A DNA stretch of 64,000 bases from Pseudoalteromonas haloplanktis ATCC 14393. GTDB lineage: Bacteria; Pseudomonadota; Gammaproteobacteria; Enterobacterales; Alteromonadaceae. The notes under the pieces are model-generated. The model worked only from the letters and a program-made list of their open reading frames with translations, did no database searches and was not told the DNA's origin. The position numbers and the translations under genes were made by a program. Positions 10,513 to 19,513 of this stretch are shown here, piece by piece. Position 1 is the first letter of the stretch, and each line of letters begins with the position of its first letter. The stretch spans positions 111,799 to 175,798 of the forward strand of contig NZ_AHCA01000010.1 in NCBI RefSeq assembly GCF_000238355.1. Reading direction: 5' to 3'.

Positions 10513-11312
10513 TGGCTGTATCGATACCTGTTGTTGTTAATCAACAGCAACAAAAAAAGCACACTGCAGATAAATTTTCGAAAGCAGTGGTTGCTTACGC
10601 AGAACATGCGAATGTGCAAAAACGTGCTGCTACGGCGCTGTTAAAAAAAATAGCTAATGTTGAAAGTAATCACACGATGGGTGAAGTGTGCATAGATATT
10701 GGGGCAGGACCAGGTGTTAATATCAGCCAACTTAAGCAACATTTTGCTCAGGTTTATGCTGTTGACCTCAGTTTTGAAATGCTCAAACTAGCGAATAACT
10801 CAACTGCGTCATTATGTGCTGATATGGATGCGTTACCATTACTAAGCAACAGTGTCGATGTCATATTCAGTAATTTTGCCGTACAATGGTCGAGTAATTT
10901 AGCTGTGCTGTTACAAGAGCTTAACCGAGTGCTCAAACAAAAAGGGCGGGTTTACTTAAGTTGCGTGGTTGATGGTTCACTGGCTGAAATAGCCACTGCA
11001 TTTGCAAAAGTAGATCAACAAAGTCATGTTAACTCGTTTCATAGCGTTGCTCAGTTAAAAAAATACAGTGCAAAAGCTGGGTTCATAATTAATAGTTGTG
11101 ATCAGGTGTGTTATCAAGATGCGTATCAATCGCCAATGGCTGCACTGCGTTCATTAAAAGCGATTGGAGCAACTAATCAATTGGGAACACAGAAACGTCA
11201 AGGGTTATTAACGCGTCATGCGTTACAGCAAGTGTGTGCAACTTACCCATTAACAGATAAGCAAGCCATGGTGAGTTATCAGGTTGTTTTAATGGAATTA
11301 ACCAAAGTATGA
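10509..11312 (+). CDS. bioC: malonyl-ACP O-methyltransferase
   Basis: BioC methylates malonyl-ACP so that fatty-acid enzymes can build the pimeloyl chain. The SAM-binding motif DIGAGPGVN lies near residue 64, followed by the acidic strand VDLSFEML and then NFAVQWSSN, all typical of BioC. The frame is open upstream into bioF. The ATG at 10509 overlaps the bioF stop in the coupling arrangement ATGA, which makes 267 residues and is preferred over the upstream start; ATG 10512 is also possible. No pimeloyl-ester hydrolase (bioH type) is in the cluster. Confidence 0.92.
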   Translation: MMAVSIPVVVNQQQQKKHTADKFSKAVVAYAEHANVQKRAATALLKKIANVESNHTMGEVCIDIGAGPGVNISQLKQHFAQVYAVDLSFEMLKLANNSTASLCADMDALPLLSNSVDVIFSNFAVQWSSNLAVLLQELNRVLKQKGRVYLSCVVDGSLAEIATAFAKVDQQSHVNSFHSVAQLKKYSAKAGFIINSCDQVCYQDAYQSPMAALRSLKAIGATNQLGTQKRQGLLTRHALQQVCATYPLTDKQAMVSYQVVLMELTKV

Positions 11313-11992
11313 ATGAATTTTTTGTCACAGGCACTGATACCGATGCCGGTAAAACTCACGTTAGTTGTTTATTATTAAAATTATTAGCGCAACATAAAAA
11401 ACGCGCGTTAGGCTTTAAGCCCCTAGCCGCAGGTGCAGAATATGCCTTTGGCGAATTGGTTAATGAGGATGCATTGGCGTTAATGGAAAGTGCCAGTGTT
11501 TCTGCGTTCTATAAAGAAGTTAATCCGTTTGTTTTTGCCCCACCAATTGCCCCTCATATTGCCGCAGCAAAGGTAAATGAGCTACTTTCAGTTGAAAAAA
11601 TTAGCCAAGCATATAGTCAGTTAAAGCAAAAAGACACTGACTATATACTTACCGAAGGCGCTGGTGGCTGGGCACTACCAATAAACGACGATGAGTATTT
11701 GTATGATTGGGTAAAAGCACAGCAGTTACCTGTAATATTAGTGGTGGGTATGAAATTGGGTTGCTTAAACCATGCATTCTTAACCGCGGCACATATGCGT
11801 GCTTTAGGCGTTAATTGTGTAGGCTGGGTTGCTAACGAAGTTGATCCTAACATGGCTGAGTACGACGCTAATCTTAAATCATTGCAACAACGCCTGCCTT
11901 TTCCGCTATTAGCGATAAGCCCATACAGTACTGGCACACCTAAACTAAAAATTTATCAAACTTTGCTTGATATTTTAAAGCTGCGCCCATAG
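11309..11992 (+). CDS. bioD: ATP-dependent dethiobiotin synthetase
   Basis: BioD closes the ureido ring of DAPA to give dethiobiotin, using ATP and CO2. The P-loop GTDTDAGKTHVS is at residues 8-19, and TEGAGGWALP near residue 115 is the second conserved segment. The 227-residue length is normal. It overlaps bioC by 4 nt (ATGA) and ends the operon. No clear hairpin follows within the next 180 nt. Confidence 0.95.
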   Translation: MNEFFVTGTDTDAGKTHVSCLLLKLLAQHKKRALGFKPLAAGAEYAFGELVNEDALALMESASVSAFYKEVNPFVFAPPIAPHIAAAKVNELLSVEKISQAYSQLKQKDTDYILTEGAGGWALPINDDEYLYDWVKAQQLPVILVVGMKLGCLNHAFLTAAHMRALGVNCVGWVANEVDPNMAEYDANLKSLQQRLPFPLLAISPYSTGTPKLKIYQTLLDILKLRP

Positions 11993-12172
11993 TTATTGAA
12001 AATGGATAGTTGACATAGTTTGTCATTATTTCACTAAAAATGATTGCTTTTTAAATGGCTCAGTTTACTATCTGACTATTCTCAGATTTATAATTTTATT
12101 AAGTAACGGTTTTAAATATTATTTTTTAACTAGGTCGTTACTTAATACAATTGAAGTTACACTGAGGAAATT

Positions 12173-13033
12173 ATGAAACGTGTTGTGTTGTTTTTACTTA
12201 CTAACTTAGCCGTTATGCTTGTTTTAGGCATAGTGTTATCTATTTTAATGAGTGTGTTTGGCATTAGTAATCGCAGTTTAGGCGGGATATTAATGATTGC
12301 CACAGTATTTGGTTTTGGTGGCTCTTTTATATCTTTATTTATGTCAAAATGGATGGCGAAAAAATCCACGGGTGCGTATGTTATCGAGCAACCGCGTAAC
12401 GAAACGGAACATTGGTTAGTAAATACAGTTGCTGCGCAGGCTAAAAAAGCTGGTATTGCCATGCCAGAAGTGGCGATCTACGACAGCCCTGAAATGAATG
12501 CGTTTGCAACAGGGCCAAGTAAAAATAATTCATTAGTTGCAGTAAGCTCTGGTTTATTACAACACATGGATCAAGATCAAGCTGAAGCGGTGCTGGCCCA
12601 TGAGGTTTCACATGTTGCTAATGGTGATATGGTGACGCTTACATTGATCCAAGGTGTAGTGAACACCTTTGTCATTTTTATCGCAAAAGTACTTGCCGGA
12701 ATCGTTGACAATTTTATCAATAGTGACGAAGAAGAGGGTGGCAGCAGTTGGACTTATTTCTTGTTTGATATGATATTCCAAGTTCTATTTGGTGTATTAG
12801 CAAGCGTTATTGTTGCTTATTATAGTCGTAAACGTGAATTTGCAGCTGATGCAGGTGCCGCACATTTAGTGGGTGCACAAAAAATGCGTTCCGCACTTGA
12901 ACGACTTAAACAGAATCACCCTTCACAGTTAGAGGGATCAATGATGGCGTTTGGTATTGCAAGCGGTAAAGGGGTTGCTGAGTTATTTTCATCGCATCCA
13001 CCACTGGATGAGAGAATTAACGCGCTACGTTAA
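12173..13033 (+). CDS. htpX: membrane zinc metalloprotease HtpX
   Basis: HtpX is a heat-shock-linked M48 protease that degrades misfolded inner-membrane proteins. The protein has two N-terminal helices (about residues 4-26 and 34-56), the zinc motif HEVSH near residue 140, two central helices (about 158-180 and 193-215), and the third zinc ligand region [10 protein letters not shown] near residue 222. The 286-residue length is typical. GAGGAAATT precedes the ATG. It is monocistronic with its own terminator. Confidence 0.96.
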   Translation: MKRVVLFLLTNLAVMLVLGIVLSILMSVFGISNRSLGGILMIATVFGFGGSFISLFMSKWMAKKSTGAYVIEQPRNETEHWLVNTVAAQAKKAGIAMPEVAIYDSPEMNAFATGPSKNNSLVAVSSGLLQHMDQDQAEAVLAHEVSHVANGDMVTLTLIQGVVNTFVIFIAKVLAGIVDNFINSDEEEGGSSWTYFLFDMIFQVLFGVLASVIVAYYSRKREFAADAGAAHLVGAQKMRSALERLKQNHPSQLEGSMMAFGIASGKGVAELFSSHPPLDERINALR

Positions 13034-13048
13034 TCAGCTTAAAGTAGT

Positions 13049-13077
13049 AAAAAGCCAGCAAAATGCTGGCTTTTTTT
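13049..13077 (+). terminator. terminator after htpX
   Basis: AAAGCCAGCA (13051-13060) pairs with TGCTGGCTTT (13064-13073), followed by a run of T. It also serves the convergent gene ending at 13103. Confidence 0.85.
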
Positions 13078-13102
13078 GTGATGTAAATTTACTAATTATT
13101 AT

Positions 13103-14620
13103 CTAGTTACAGCCTTTTTGAATTGGTTGTGTTGTTACATTCACAACAAAGTCATTGTAGTCTTTGCCATTTTGATCTTCCCAATATTGTTTATTACCAT
13201 ATTTTTTATAGGAAGTTTTAAGATTGTTGGATTTGCCATCAACGGCTAACACATAAGTGATTGAGTCACTTGCCTTAACATCGTAATAGCCGGCAGCGCC
13301 ACGTTCATCTAATAGCTTAATATATTGGTTGTTTACCTTAATACCCCAGTCATTATTATAAGCTGAATTTTCAGATATAAATGTATACTGGATGCGTGTG
13401 TAATCTTCAGGCACACATTGAGCGTCATCATTTAAAATCTCAGCAGGTAATGAGTTAGAACCGGTAACATTAAGCTGTGCAACGGTGTTGATAGTAAATG
13501 TTTTAGTTTCACTGTATTCATCGTTATCGACTGTTGGAATTGTTATCGTGGCTGTTGTTTCACCCGCGGGGATAGTCACGGTTTGATCTGAAAAACTGTA
13601 ATCGCTGTGAGTGGCCGTTCCAACCGTTGTTGATACATAGATTTCACTGTCTTGCTCATAACTATTACTCAGTTTAAGTTGATAAGATAGTGCGTTACCT
13701 TCATCAACTGAGTCTGCAATGGCTGTTAAAGTAAAACTTGGGATATCAGATACAGTACAAACAGGAGCGGCATAACATGCTACTGACTCATTAAAGTTTG
13801 TGGCAAGGTCGTTGATACGCACTGGAAAATCAGCAACATGGCAGGTATTACCGGTGTTTTTATTTACTTTATATACCTGAGATTTATTAGAGTGCCCAAG
13901 ATCAGTTAAGATCGTACGGCTTAATAAAATATCGCCTTGTTGATCAAGTGCAGCACCTGTTACGGTTGTTAAGTTGTGATCAGACAATTTTGTTGCAGCT
14001 AAATTATTAACATCAACAGAGTATAAAGACGTGCTGGTTACTAAAATTAGTTCGCCATTTTTAAACACCATATCGCCACGCCAAATACCTTGGTCATTTT
14101 CAAGGCCTGATATTTCGCCTAGTAATACCGTTTCTGCGGTATCAGGAGCAATGCTATACAACTTGTTTTTATACGAACCGAGTAAGCGATTATTTTGTTG
14201 ATCAAACACTAAACGATACATGTTGCTAGTTCTACCAACTTCAACATGTTCGTTGGTGTCTAAATCAACATAGGCTAATTTAATATATTTAAATTTACTG
14301 CCACTAATAGGTAATGATTTTAATTCAGTAGAGTTAAAGTTTAGGTGTTCTACGTCAACTTGGTATTCCATTGGACGTGGAGCAGAAATATAATACAAGC
14401 GATTCGTGTCTGTTACATGGGCAAGTGCAGAAGAACTGTACTTTGCTCGCGAATGTGCTTGAGTTTGTTGTGTGTACTCATCGAGTTTAAATACAATACC
14501 GGTGTCACCACGGCCTGCATTTATACCATAGAGTTGTCCTGTACATTGATTTGCTTGCGCAACTTGCAAAGATGAAAGGAGAGCGACAGCAACTGTCGTC
14601 ATTTTTAGTGCTGATTTCAT
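13103..14620 (-). CDS. secreted protein with beta-propeller-like N-terminus and Calx-beta domain
   Basis: Starting from the ATG at 14620 (the frame is open to 14647, but the hydrophobic signal core fits this start), the protein has 505 residues. It has a signal peptide of about 23 residues ending AQA. Residues about 25-275 look like a propeller of the DUF6923 kind (CTGQLYGINA, LYYISAP, repeated short strands). A Calx-beta repeat follows (VDEGNALSYQL, GTATHSDYSF, VTIPAGETTATITIP, VDNDE). The C-terminal 90 residues contain YNNDWGI, NQYIKLL and DYNDFVV, resembling DUF4114-like calcium-binding ends. It is probably secreted and calcium-binding. No GlyGly-CTERM tail is present. Confidence 0.65.
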   Translation of the reverse strand: MKSALKMTTVAVALLSSLQVAQANQCTGQLYGINAGRGDTGIVFKLDEYTQQTQAHSRAKYSSSALAHVTDTNRLYYISAPRPMEYQVDVEHLNFNSTELKSLPISGSKFKYIKLAYVDLDTNEHVEVGRTSNMYRLVFDQQNNRLLGSYKNKLYSIAPDTAETVLLGEISGLENDQGIWRGDMVFKNGELILVTSTSLYSVDVNNLAATKLSDHNLTTVTGAALDQQGDILLSRTILTDLGHSNKSQVYKVNKNTGNTCHVADFPVRINDLATNFNESVACYAAPVCTVSDIPSFTLTAIADSVDEGNALSYQLKLSNSYEQDSEIYVSTTVGTATHSDYSFSDQTVTIPAGETTATITIPTVDNDEYSETKTFTINTVAQLNVTGSNSLPAEILNDDAQCVPEDYTRIQYTFISENSAYNNDWGIKVNNQYIKLLDERGAAGYYDVKASDSITYVLAVDGKSNNLKTSYKKYGNKQYWEDQNGKDYNDFVVNVTTQPIQKGCN

Positions 14621-14895
14621 AGTGTGTAGCCTTAAACTAACGTCCATCGATACAGCTATAGTTAGTTTGAGGTAATTACAGTATGGTTTATAGCTGGTCT
14701 ATCCTTAATCCCAAAACTGTATTGCTTAATTCCTATAAGCCGAGCGCATCCGTTATTAACCTCAAGGTATGGAGTAATTATCCTAATGCTTGGCTGCAAA
14801 ATCAACAGATGCGCTCAATGAGTTGCAATTTAGACACAAAATGCTGGCAAAAATGCAACCGATATTAAGACTAAAGAATTGCTTTTGTTTCTGAT

Positions 14896-15108
14896 TTAGG
14901 TGTTTTTTGTGGTGTGTTGTTCGCGTGCAAGTTGATTAGGTAGGAGTTGCTCTATTATTTCACGTGCTGATAATGTGTAACGCACACCATCAAACATAAC
15001 AGATGTAAACTCATCAATGCTGGTGATACCCGTTAAAGTCCACCCTTCACCACGTTCAGGGCAATAAACAGTTGTTGTAGGTTGTATTACTTTAAATTCA
15101 TCGCTCAT
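14896..15108 (-). CDS. small hypothetical protein
   Basis: This encodes 70 residues, soluble, with no signal or membrane segment and a single Cys near residue 16. The pattern WTLTGITSIDEFTSVMFDGVRYTLSA suggests a small beta-rich fold. It is divergent from the GNAT gene at 15194 across 85 nt. The family is not recognised. Confidence 0.45.
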   Translation of the reverse strand: MSDEFKVIQPTTTVYCPERGEGWTLTGITSIDEFTSVMFDGVRYTLSAREIIEQLLPNQLAREQHTTKNT

Positions 15109-15193
15109 AAATTGATTGCTGTGTTATTAACTTGTATGCACGGTATCTTAAGGCAATAATAGTGTGCTTTAAAGCTGTAACTTAATTTTATTT

Positions 15194-15694
15194 ATGAACC
15201 CTGTGTTTGCACTATCCCGAATTACATTAAAGCCAATTACTCACAAAGATTGTAGTGCGCTTTGGGGGATTTTATCTGATCCGCTAGTTGCTCAATATAA
15301 TGACTATTGTGTACCAATTACACGAAATGAGGTAAAGCAATTGATCCAAGATGATATTACAGGTATGTATGAAGGGCGCTCTTTACGGTTTGCATTGTAT
15401 TTAATAAATACCTCCACTTTAATTGGCTGTATTGGTTTATATGATATTGAGCAGGAGAGTGCTTGGTTAGGTTTTGAATTATCTCCAGAATATTGGGGAA
15501 ATGGCTTTATGTCTGAAGCATTAGCATTTATGCTAACAAATATGAAAACCGTGACAGGGCTGTTAAACAACGATAACTTAAATATCATGAATCTACATGC
15601 AAAGGTGGCACTGGAAAATAGCCAAAGTCAGCAATTACTGCGTCGCTTTAAATTCACACATATAGAGAGTAAGCATTGGATGTATACATTTTAA
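15194..15694 (+). CDS. GNAT-family N-acetyltransferase (RimJ/RimL type)
   Basis: The 166-residue protein starts with LSRITLKPITHKDCSALW, the typical first strand and helix of RimJ/RimL-type GNATs. It continues with IGCIGLYDIE and WLGFELSPEYWGNGFMSEAL, the acetyl-CoA binding strand and loop. The C-terminus ends LLRRFKFTHIESKHWMYTF, also typical. It probably acetylates an amine on a protein N-terminus or small molecule; the acceptor is unknown. Confidence 0.85.
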   Translation: MNPVFALSRITLKPITHKDCSALWGILSDPLVAQYNDYCVPITRNEVKQLIQDDITGMYEGRSLRFALYLINTSTLIGCIGLYDIEQESAWLGFELSPEYWGNGFMSEALAFMLTNMKTVTGLLNNDNLNIMNLHAKVALENSQSQQLLRRFKFTHIESKHWMYTF

Positions 15695-15775
15695 ATCATA
15701 TTTTGTTACATAACTTTTGTTTAAGTCAGAGTACAGAAAGGGTACATTTTTTAAATCAATCTACACCTAAGCGTT

Positions 15776-16651
15776 ATGATGACTTTATTGGAAAAATTTA
15801 ATCGAACTTTAATTAGTCGTGTTTTGTGTATAGTAACCCTGACTGCAGCTGCCGTTGTTATTTATAAATATAAGGCACATTACACTTCAAATTTCAAAGA
15901 TGTGACTATTTATTCGCAGGTGTTGAACGAAAATAGAAAAGTATTTATTCGTTTACCGAGTAGTTTTGAGCCAAAAAAACGTTACTCCTTGATTATTAGA
16001 ACCGACGGTAACTTTAATTTAGCGCAATGGGATTCTGTAATGGCTGAGTTACCCGCTCAGCAAGACACAATTTTAGTGTCGATCCCTAATCAATTTTGGA
16101 CCGATACGAGAAATCGTGATTTAGTCCCGCCGTATGCACGCCAAGATGTAAATACCCAGCCGAGACCTGCAAATGAAAATGCGCCAGAAATATTTGGTCA
16201 AGCTGATAAGTTTTTAACTTTTATAGATAGTGAATTATTACCTTATTTAGAGTCTCACTACAATTTAACTAATAATCGCGTATTATCTGGTTATTCAGCT
16301 GGTGGCAGTTTTGTTTTATACACGATGAGCACTAAGCCTTGGTTGTTTAATGGTTACTTTGCATTTAGCCCAGCGGCTTGGTATGACGATATGACTGTAG
16401 TGACAGAATTCAACCAGTTCTTATTAGAGCGTAAAGCTCAACAAGCTAGTACACAGCCCTTATTTTTATATCTTACTGTAGGTGGTGATGAGCACCCTTT
16501 AATGTTGAGTGCGTTTAATTTGCTGCAAGAGAAACTTACTATGAATGCTTCGAACATTTCCTGGTATAGTAAGGTTAATAAAGGCCTGAATCATTCTACC
16601 AACCCAATACATAGTGTAAGACCAGCGTTAGCTGTTTATAATTCGCAATGA
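15776..16651 (+). CDS. membrane-anchored or secreted alpha/beta-hydrolase esterase
   Basis: The 291-residue protein has an N-terminal hydrophobic segment at about residues 12-28 (signal anchor). An esterase (PF00756-like) fold follows, with the nucleophile elbow GYSAGGS near residue 177. The strand preceding the acid is LYLTVGGDEHP near residue 238, and the likely catalytic His is in GLNHST near residue 276. The family includes ferri-siderophore esterases and S-formylglutathione hydrolase-like proteins. The substrate is not evident, and no siderophore genes are nearby. Confidence 0.75.
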   Translation: MMTLLEKFNRTLISRVLCIVTLTAAAVVIYKYKAHYTSNFKDVTIYSQVLNENRKVFIRLPSSFEPKKRYSLIIRTDGNFNLAQWDSVMAELPAQQDTILVSIPNQFWTDTRNRDLVPPYARQDVNTQPRPANENAPEIFGQADKFLTFIDSELLPYLESHYNLTNNRVLSGYSAGGSFVLYTMSTKPWLFNGYFAFSPAAWYDDMTVVTEFNQFLLERKAQQASTQPLFLYLTVGGDEHPLMLSAFNLLQEKLTMNASNISWYSKVNKGLNHSTNPIHSVRPALAVYNSQ

Positions 16652-17083
16652 TATGAATTATTTCAAAGAACACATCATACCCTATAGTCTAACCTGAAAT
16701 CTTAACTACAAACCTAATAATGACGTTAGTTATCAAAAGAAGGTAATTAAATTATTAAAGTGATCAGAGTAGGGGAAGAAGAGTAAAAGTTTCCAGCAAC
16801 CCTGACAAAACTCCTACTATAAATGCAGCATACGGATTAAGTTATACTCACTATCAGCGCAGTACTGTAAAATTACAACAGCCTGCGCTAACAAGCCCTT
16901 ACTTCACGAAATGAAAGTAATACTGAGTAATTAACTAACCTATTTCGTAAAAAAGCGCGAACGGCGAGGGTAAATAATTTATAAGTAGATTAGTGTGACG
17001 TTATGCGCCGCGCAATTTATAAAGGAGTAGTAGCGTTAGAGTTAGCAACGATCACTTTATTGAATCTAACTCATCGTATTTGA
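16652..17083. other. intergenic stretch with no recognisable feature
   Basis: I see no open frame of note, RNA gene or strong hairpin in these 432 nt between the esterase and the TetR gene. It contains AAAGGAGTAG near 17021, but no gene starts after it. Confidence 0.4.
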
Positions 17084-17605
17084 TCAAATGACAGAGAGCT
17101 TATTAGTGAGCTGACGTAACATTTTTTCCGGTTGTGGGTTTTGTTCATTTAACCCTGAAATTACCGTCATAAAGTAACAATCCAACATAACGGTTGCTTT
17201 AATATCATCAAACTCAGGTTGTTCACTGAACAAACGCTGTTTGAACTCATTTAGTTGCTGCTCGAAAAAAGTAGTTTGCCAAATCATATCGCTTATTAAT
17301 ATCTTACTAAACTCTTTATTGTTGCAATAAAATTCAAACAACGCTAAGGCATAATGTCGCAGTTTTAAACGCGGGGCATGCTGGGTATCTGTTAGGCTTG
17401 ACTGATGAATAATAACGTTAATTTGTTGCTGCATACCCGCTTTAAGTATGTCAATCTTATTCTCAAAATGACTAAATACCGTACCTACTGCAACGTTTGC
17501 TGCTTTGGCTATTTCTCGTGTTGATGTTTGCTCATAACCTTGTTCTAAAAATAACAACCACGCACTCGTTAAAATTTTATTGTAAGTCTTTTCTTTTTTA
17601 TTCAT
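17084..17605 (-). CDS. TetR-family transcriptional regulator
   Basis: The 173-residue protein has an N-terminal DNA-binding domain with the TetR pattern YNKILTSAWLLFLEQGYEQT, then REIAKAANVAVGTVFSHFENK (helix-turn-helix at about residues 30-50). A helical C-terminal ligand domain follows. It is divergent from the small membrane protein gene at 17715, with an inverted repeat between them. Local repression of itself and that gene is likely. The ligand is unknown. Confidence 0.88.
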   Translation of the reverse strand: MNKKEKTYNKILTSAWLLFLEQGYEQTSTREIAKAANVAVGTVFSHFENKIDILKAGMQQQINVIIHQSSLTDTQHAPRLKLRHYALALFEFYCNNKEFSKILISDMIWQTTFFEQQLNEFKQRLFSEQPEFDDIKATVMLDCYFMTVISGLNEQNPQPEKMLRQLTNKLSVI

Positions 17606-17668
17606 TTATTTCAGCATCTTAAAATTTAATACAGCATAGTAATGGATTATATATTGTAAAAATGACTG

Positions 17669-17699
17669 CGCTCAATTATATTTGTGAGCACGCTCAATT
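17669..17699. promoter_or_regulatory. candidate TetR-family operator
   Basis: CGCTCAATT occurs twice (17669-17677 and 17691-17699), 22 bp apart. TGAGC at 17685-17689 forms the perfect inverted repeat TGAGC-AC-GCTCA (17685-17696). The site lies in the 109-nt region between the TetR gene and the divergent membrane protein gene, the expected place for an autoregulated operator. Confidence 0.5.
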
Positions 17700-17714
17700 T
17701 TAAAAGGATGTCAT

Positions 17715-17912
17715 ATGAATACTATTAAGCTCATCATAGGTTACCTGTTATTTGTTCCGTTTATTATTTTTTATTCTTACATGTTAGGACCTGTACTGAA
17801 AGCAATTTTATTGCCCGGTGGCATGCTGTTGTTGTGGTTAATACTTGGTCCAAAAGCGGGGTGTTTGGCGTTTAAACAGGCATTTTTTAATCAAAATAAC
17901 CGAAAAAAATAG
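17715..17912 (+). CDS. small two-helix membrane protein
   Basis: This encodes 65 residues with two hydrophobic helices (about residues 5-26 and 28-45) and a basic, hydrophilic C-terminus. AAAGGATGTC gives a good ribosome binding site before the ATG. It is divergent from the TetR regulator, which probably controls it. I do not recognise the family; it could be a stress or efflux accessory peptide. Confidence 0.55.
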   Translation: MNTIKLIIGYLLFVPFIIFYSYMLGPVLKAILLPGGMLLLWLILGPKAGCLAFKQAFFNQNNRKK

Positions 17913-17925
17913 GCACGTTTTATAC

Positions 17926-17960
17926 AGTTAGGCTGGTTTAGTATAATAGCCAGCCTAACT
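17926..17960. terminator. hairpin between convergent genes
   Basis: AGTTAGGCTGG (17926-17936) pairs perfectly with CCAGCCTAACT (17950-17960) across a 13-nt loop. No long T tract follows on either side, so it may be a weak or RNA-stabilising terminator for the porin gene and the small membrane protein gene. Confidence 0.55.
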
Positions 17961-17968
17961 GCTAAAGC

Positions 17969-19180
17969 TTATAAAGTGTAATGGAATCCGATCGCAATAC
18001 CATCGTCTTCTGATAAACCCATTTGATACTCTTGCTCTTTATCTGCACTTGTGAAGTCACTAAAATCTTTACGTGCCTCTATGTACACTATGGTGTCTGC
18101 ATCAAATAAATAGTGGATGCCAAAAACACTAAATTGACGTTTAAAATTGTCATTAGGATCGGCATTAAAGTTCGGTTGTATAACGTAATCTGTACCAGCA
18201 TCAAATATGTTATAAGCGACAAATGTACGAATGTCATTTTCAAATCGATAGGAAAGTAACGACTCTAAACCCACTGCATCTTTGATCAATCGGCCTAAAT
18301 TATCGGTATCGTGATTCTCGTTTTTATTAATATTAGCCGAAAAATAGATACCTTTACTGTCAAAGTTTCCCCAGGTTACCCCTGCGCCATAAATAAAATC
18401 ATTGACTGATTGAAGTCGACCACTTGTGTAGTTAACATTTAGCTCGCCGCGGTTAAACCCTGCGGTGAGTTTCAAGTCTGTGTTTACAGAGTAGGTAACA
18501 GCAGCTCCATAGGTAGAATTAAACTCTACTTGTTGGGCAATATTGCTGCCATTTTCCCACAATGTTTGGCAAGCAGACTCTGAAATAGCCTCAATATCAC
18601 AAGTGTAAAAGTCATTATTTTTAAACTGCACCTGAGCTACAAAGCTAAAATCGCCATAATTATTTCGATACTGCAATAACTTATCGCCTCGTCCGGTGCC
18701 GTTAATTGCGCCATCATCTTTATTATAAGTGTAAACACCGGCGGCATTACCATCCCAAACTAAGCTGTAATTGGTGCTGTACACAACGTCGTACCATGCG
18801 CCCCATTGTTTTCCAACGGTTACTTGACCATATTTTTCATGGGCAATACCCACATAACCTAAGCGGTTGTATAAGAACTCATCTTGAATAGATTCAAAGC
18901 GATTGTTATACAGGATATCACTACTACCAACAGGGTTTACCCCCCATTCAAGTAATGCCAGTGCAGTCCATTGATTTTTAAGTTTGCGACTAAAATCAAA
19001 ACTGATCCGTGATGCACCGTTAACTATTTCTGTCTGTCCCTGAGTATGAATGACTCGGGCGTCGATAAACCCGCCAATGGTCACGTTATTTGTGCCGTCG
19101 TCGTATAGCTCAACAGCACTTACATTTGGAGCTACTACGATGCTAGAGGTGAGGATCAGCCGTGCTAACTTGTTCTTCAT
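17969..19180 (-). CDS. outer-membrane porin (general Gram-negative porin type)
   Basis: The 403-residue protein has a signal peptide (about residues 1-22, ending VSA). It continues with VELYDDGTNNVTIGGFIDARVIHT, RISFDFSRKLKNQWTAL and GYVGIAHEKYGQVTVGKQWG, the typical first strands and constriction-loop start of OmpC-like trimeric porins. A Cys pair near residues 192 and 203 may form a loop disulfide. The C-terminus GIAIGFHYTL ends in Leu instead of the usual Phe. It likely allows diffusion of small solutes and forms a monocistronic unit. Confidence 0.85.
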   Translation of the reverse strand: MKNKLARLILTSSIVVAPNVSAVELYDDGTNNVTIGGFIDARVIHTQGQTEIVNGASRISFDFSRKLKNQWTALALLEWGVNPVGSSDILYNNRFESIQDEFLYNRLGYVGIAHEKYGQVTVGKQWGAWYDVVYSTNYSLVWDGNAAGVYTYNKDDGAINGTGRGDKLLQYRNNYGDFSFVAQVQFKNNDFYTCDIEAISESACQTLWENGSNIAQQVEFNSTYGAAVTYSVNTDLKLTAGFNRGELNVNYTSGRLQSVNDFIYGAGVTWGNFDSKGIYFSANINKNENHDTDNLGRLIKDAVGLESLLSYRFENDIRTFVAYNIFDAGTDYVIQPNFNADPNDNFKRQFSVFGIHYLFDADTIVYIEARKDFSDFTSADKEQEYQMGLSEDDGIAIGFHYTL

Positions 19181-19486
19181 TCCGTTTTGCCTTGTACTAA
19201 AATTCGTATCTTTTATAGGTATGGGCGCAGCCTAACAAAGCTAAATTTAGGGTAAAGTGAAAAAATATCATCAAAAAACAATAGAGGAAATTTGAAAACC
19301 ACTTTTCGACTATTCTGTAAGCAAGTGTAACAAATTAAGGGTTAAAATGATGATTACTAAAGCGCGTTGACATCAGTTTAGTGCTTTACTTTTTAATTAC
19401 AAGTTAGGGGAAGTGGACTTGTAGCCCAGCTAATAATACATGGAAAAATTGACCATAATCATATAGACTTCGGCCAATTTTATTTT
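19181..19486. other. divergent intergenic region between porin and ABC-F genes
   Basis: These 306 nt must hold the promoters of both flanking genes. No clear operator, RNA gene or repeat is visible. The last 40 nt before 19487 lack a Shine-Dalgarno sequence, which bears on the start of the next gene. Confidence 0.4.
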
Positions 19487-19513
19487 ATGATTTCCCCGTT
19501 GGAGGGTAGCGCT

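Noticed and set aside
14683..14868. 61-codon plus-strand frame between two minus-strand genes
   Set aside because: It has a weak GAGG upstream but no domain, signal or recognisable composition. It lies in the promoter region of the Calx-beta gene, and a chance frame is more likely.
16990..17010. TTATGCGCCGCGC segment as an integron attC-like site
   Set aside because: The matching complementary core site and imperfect hairpin arms are not present, and no integron integrase is visible.
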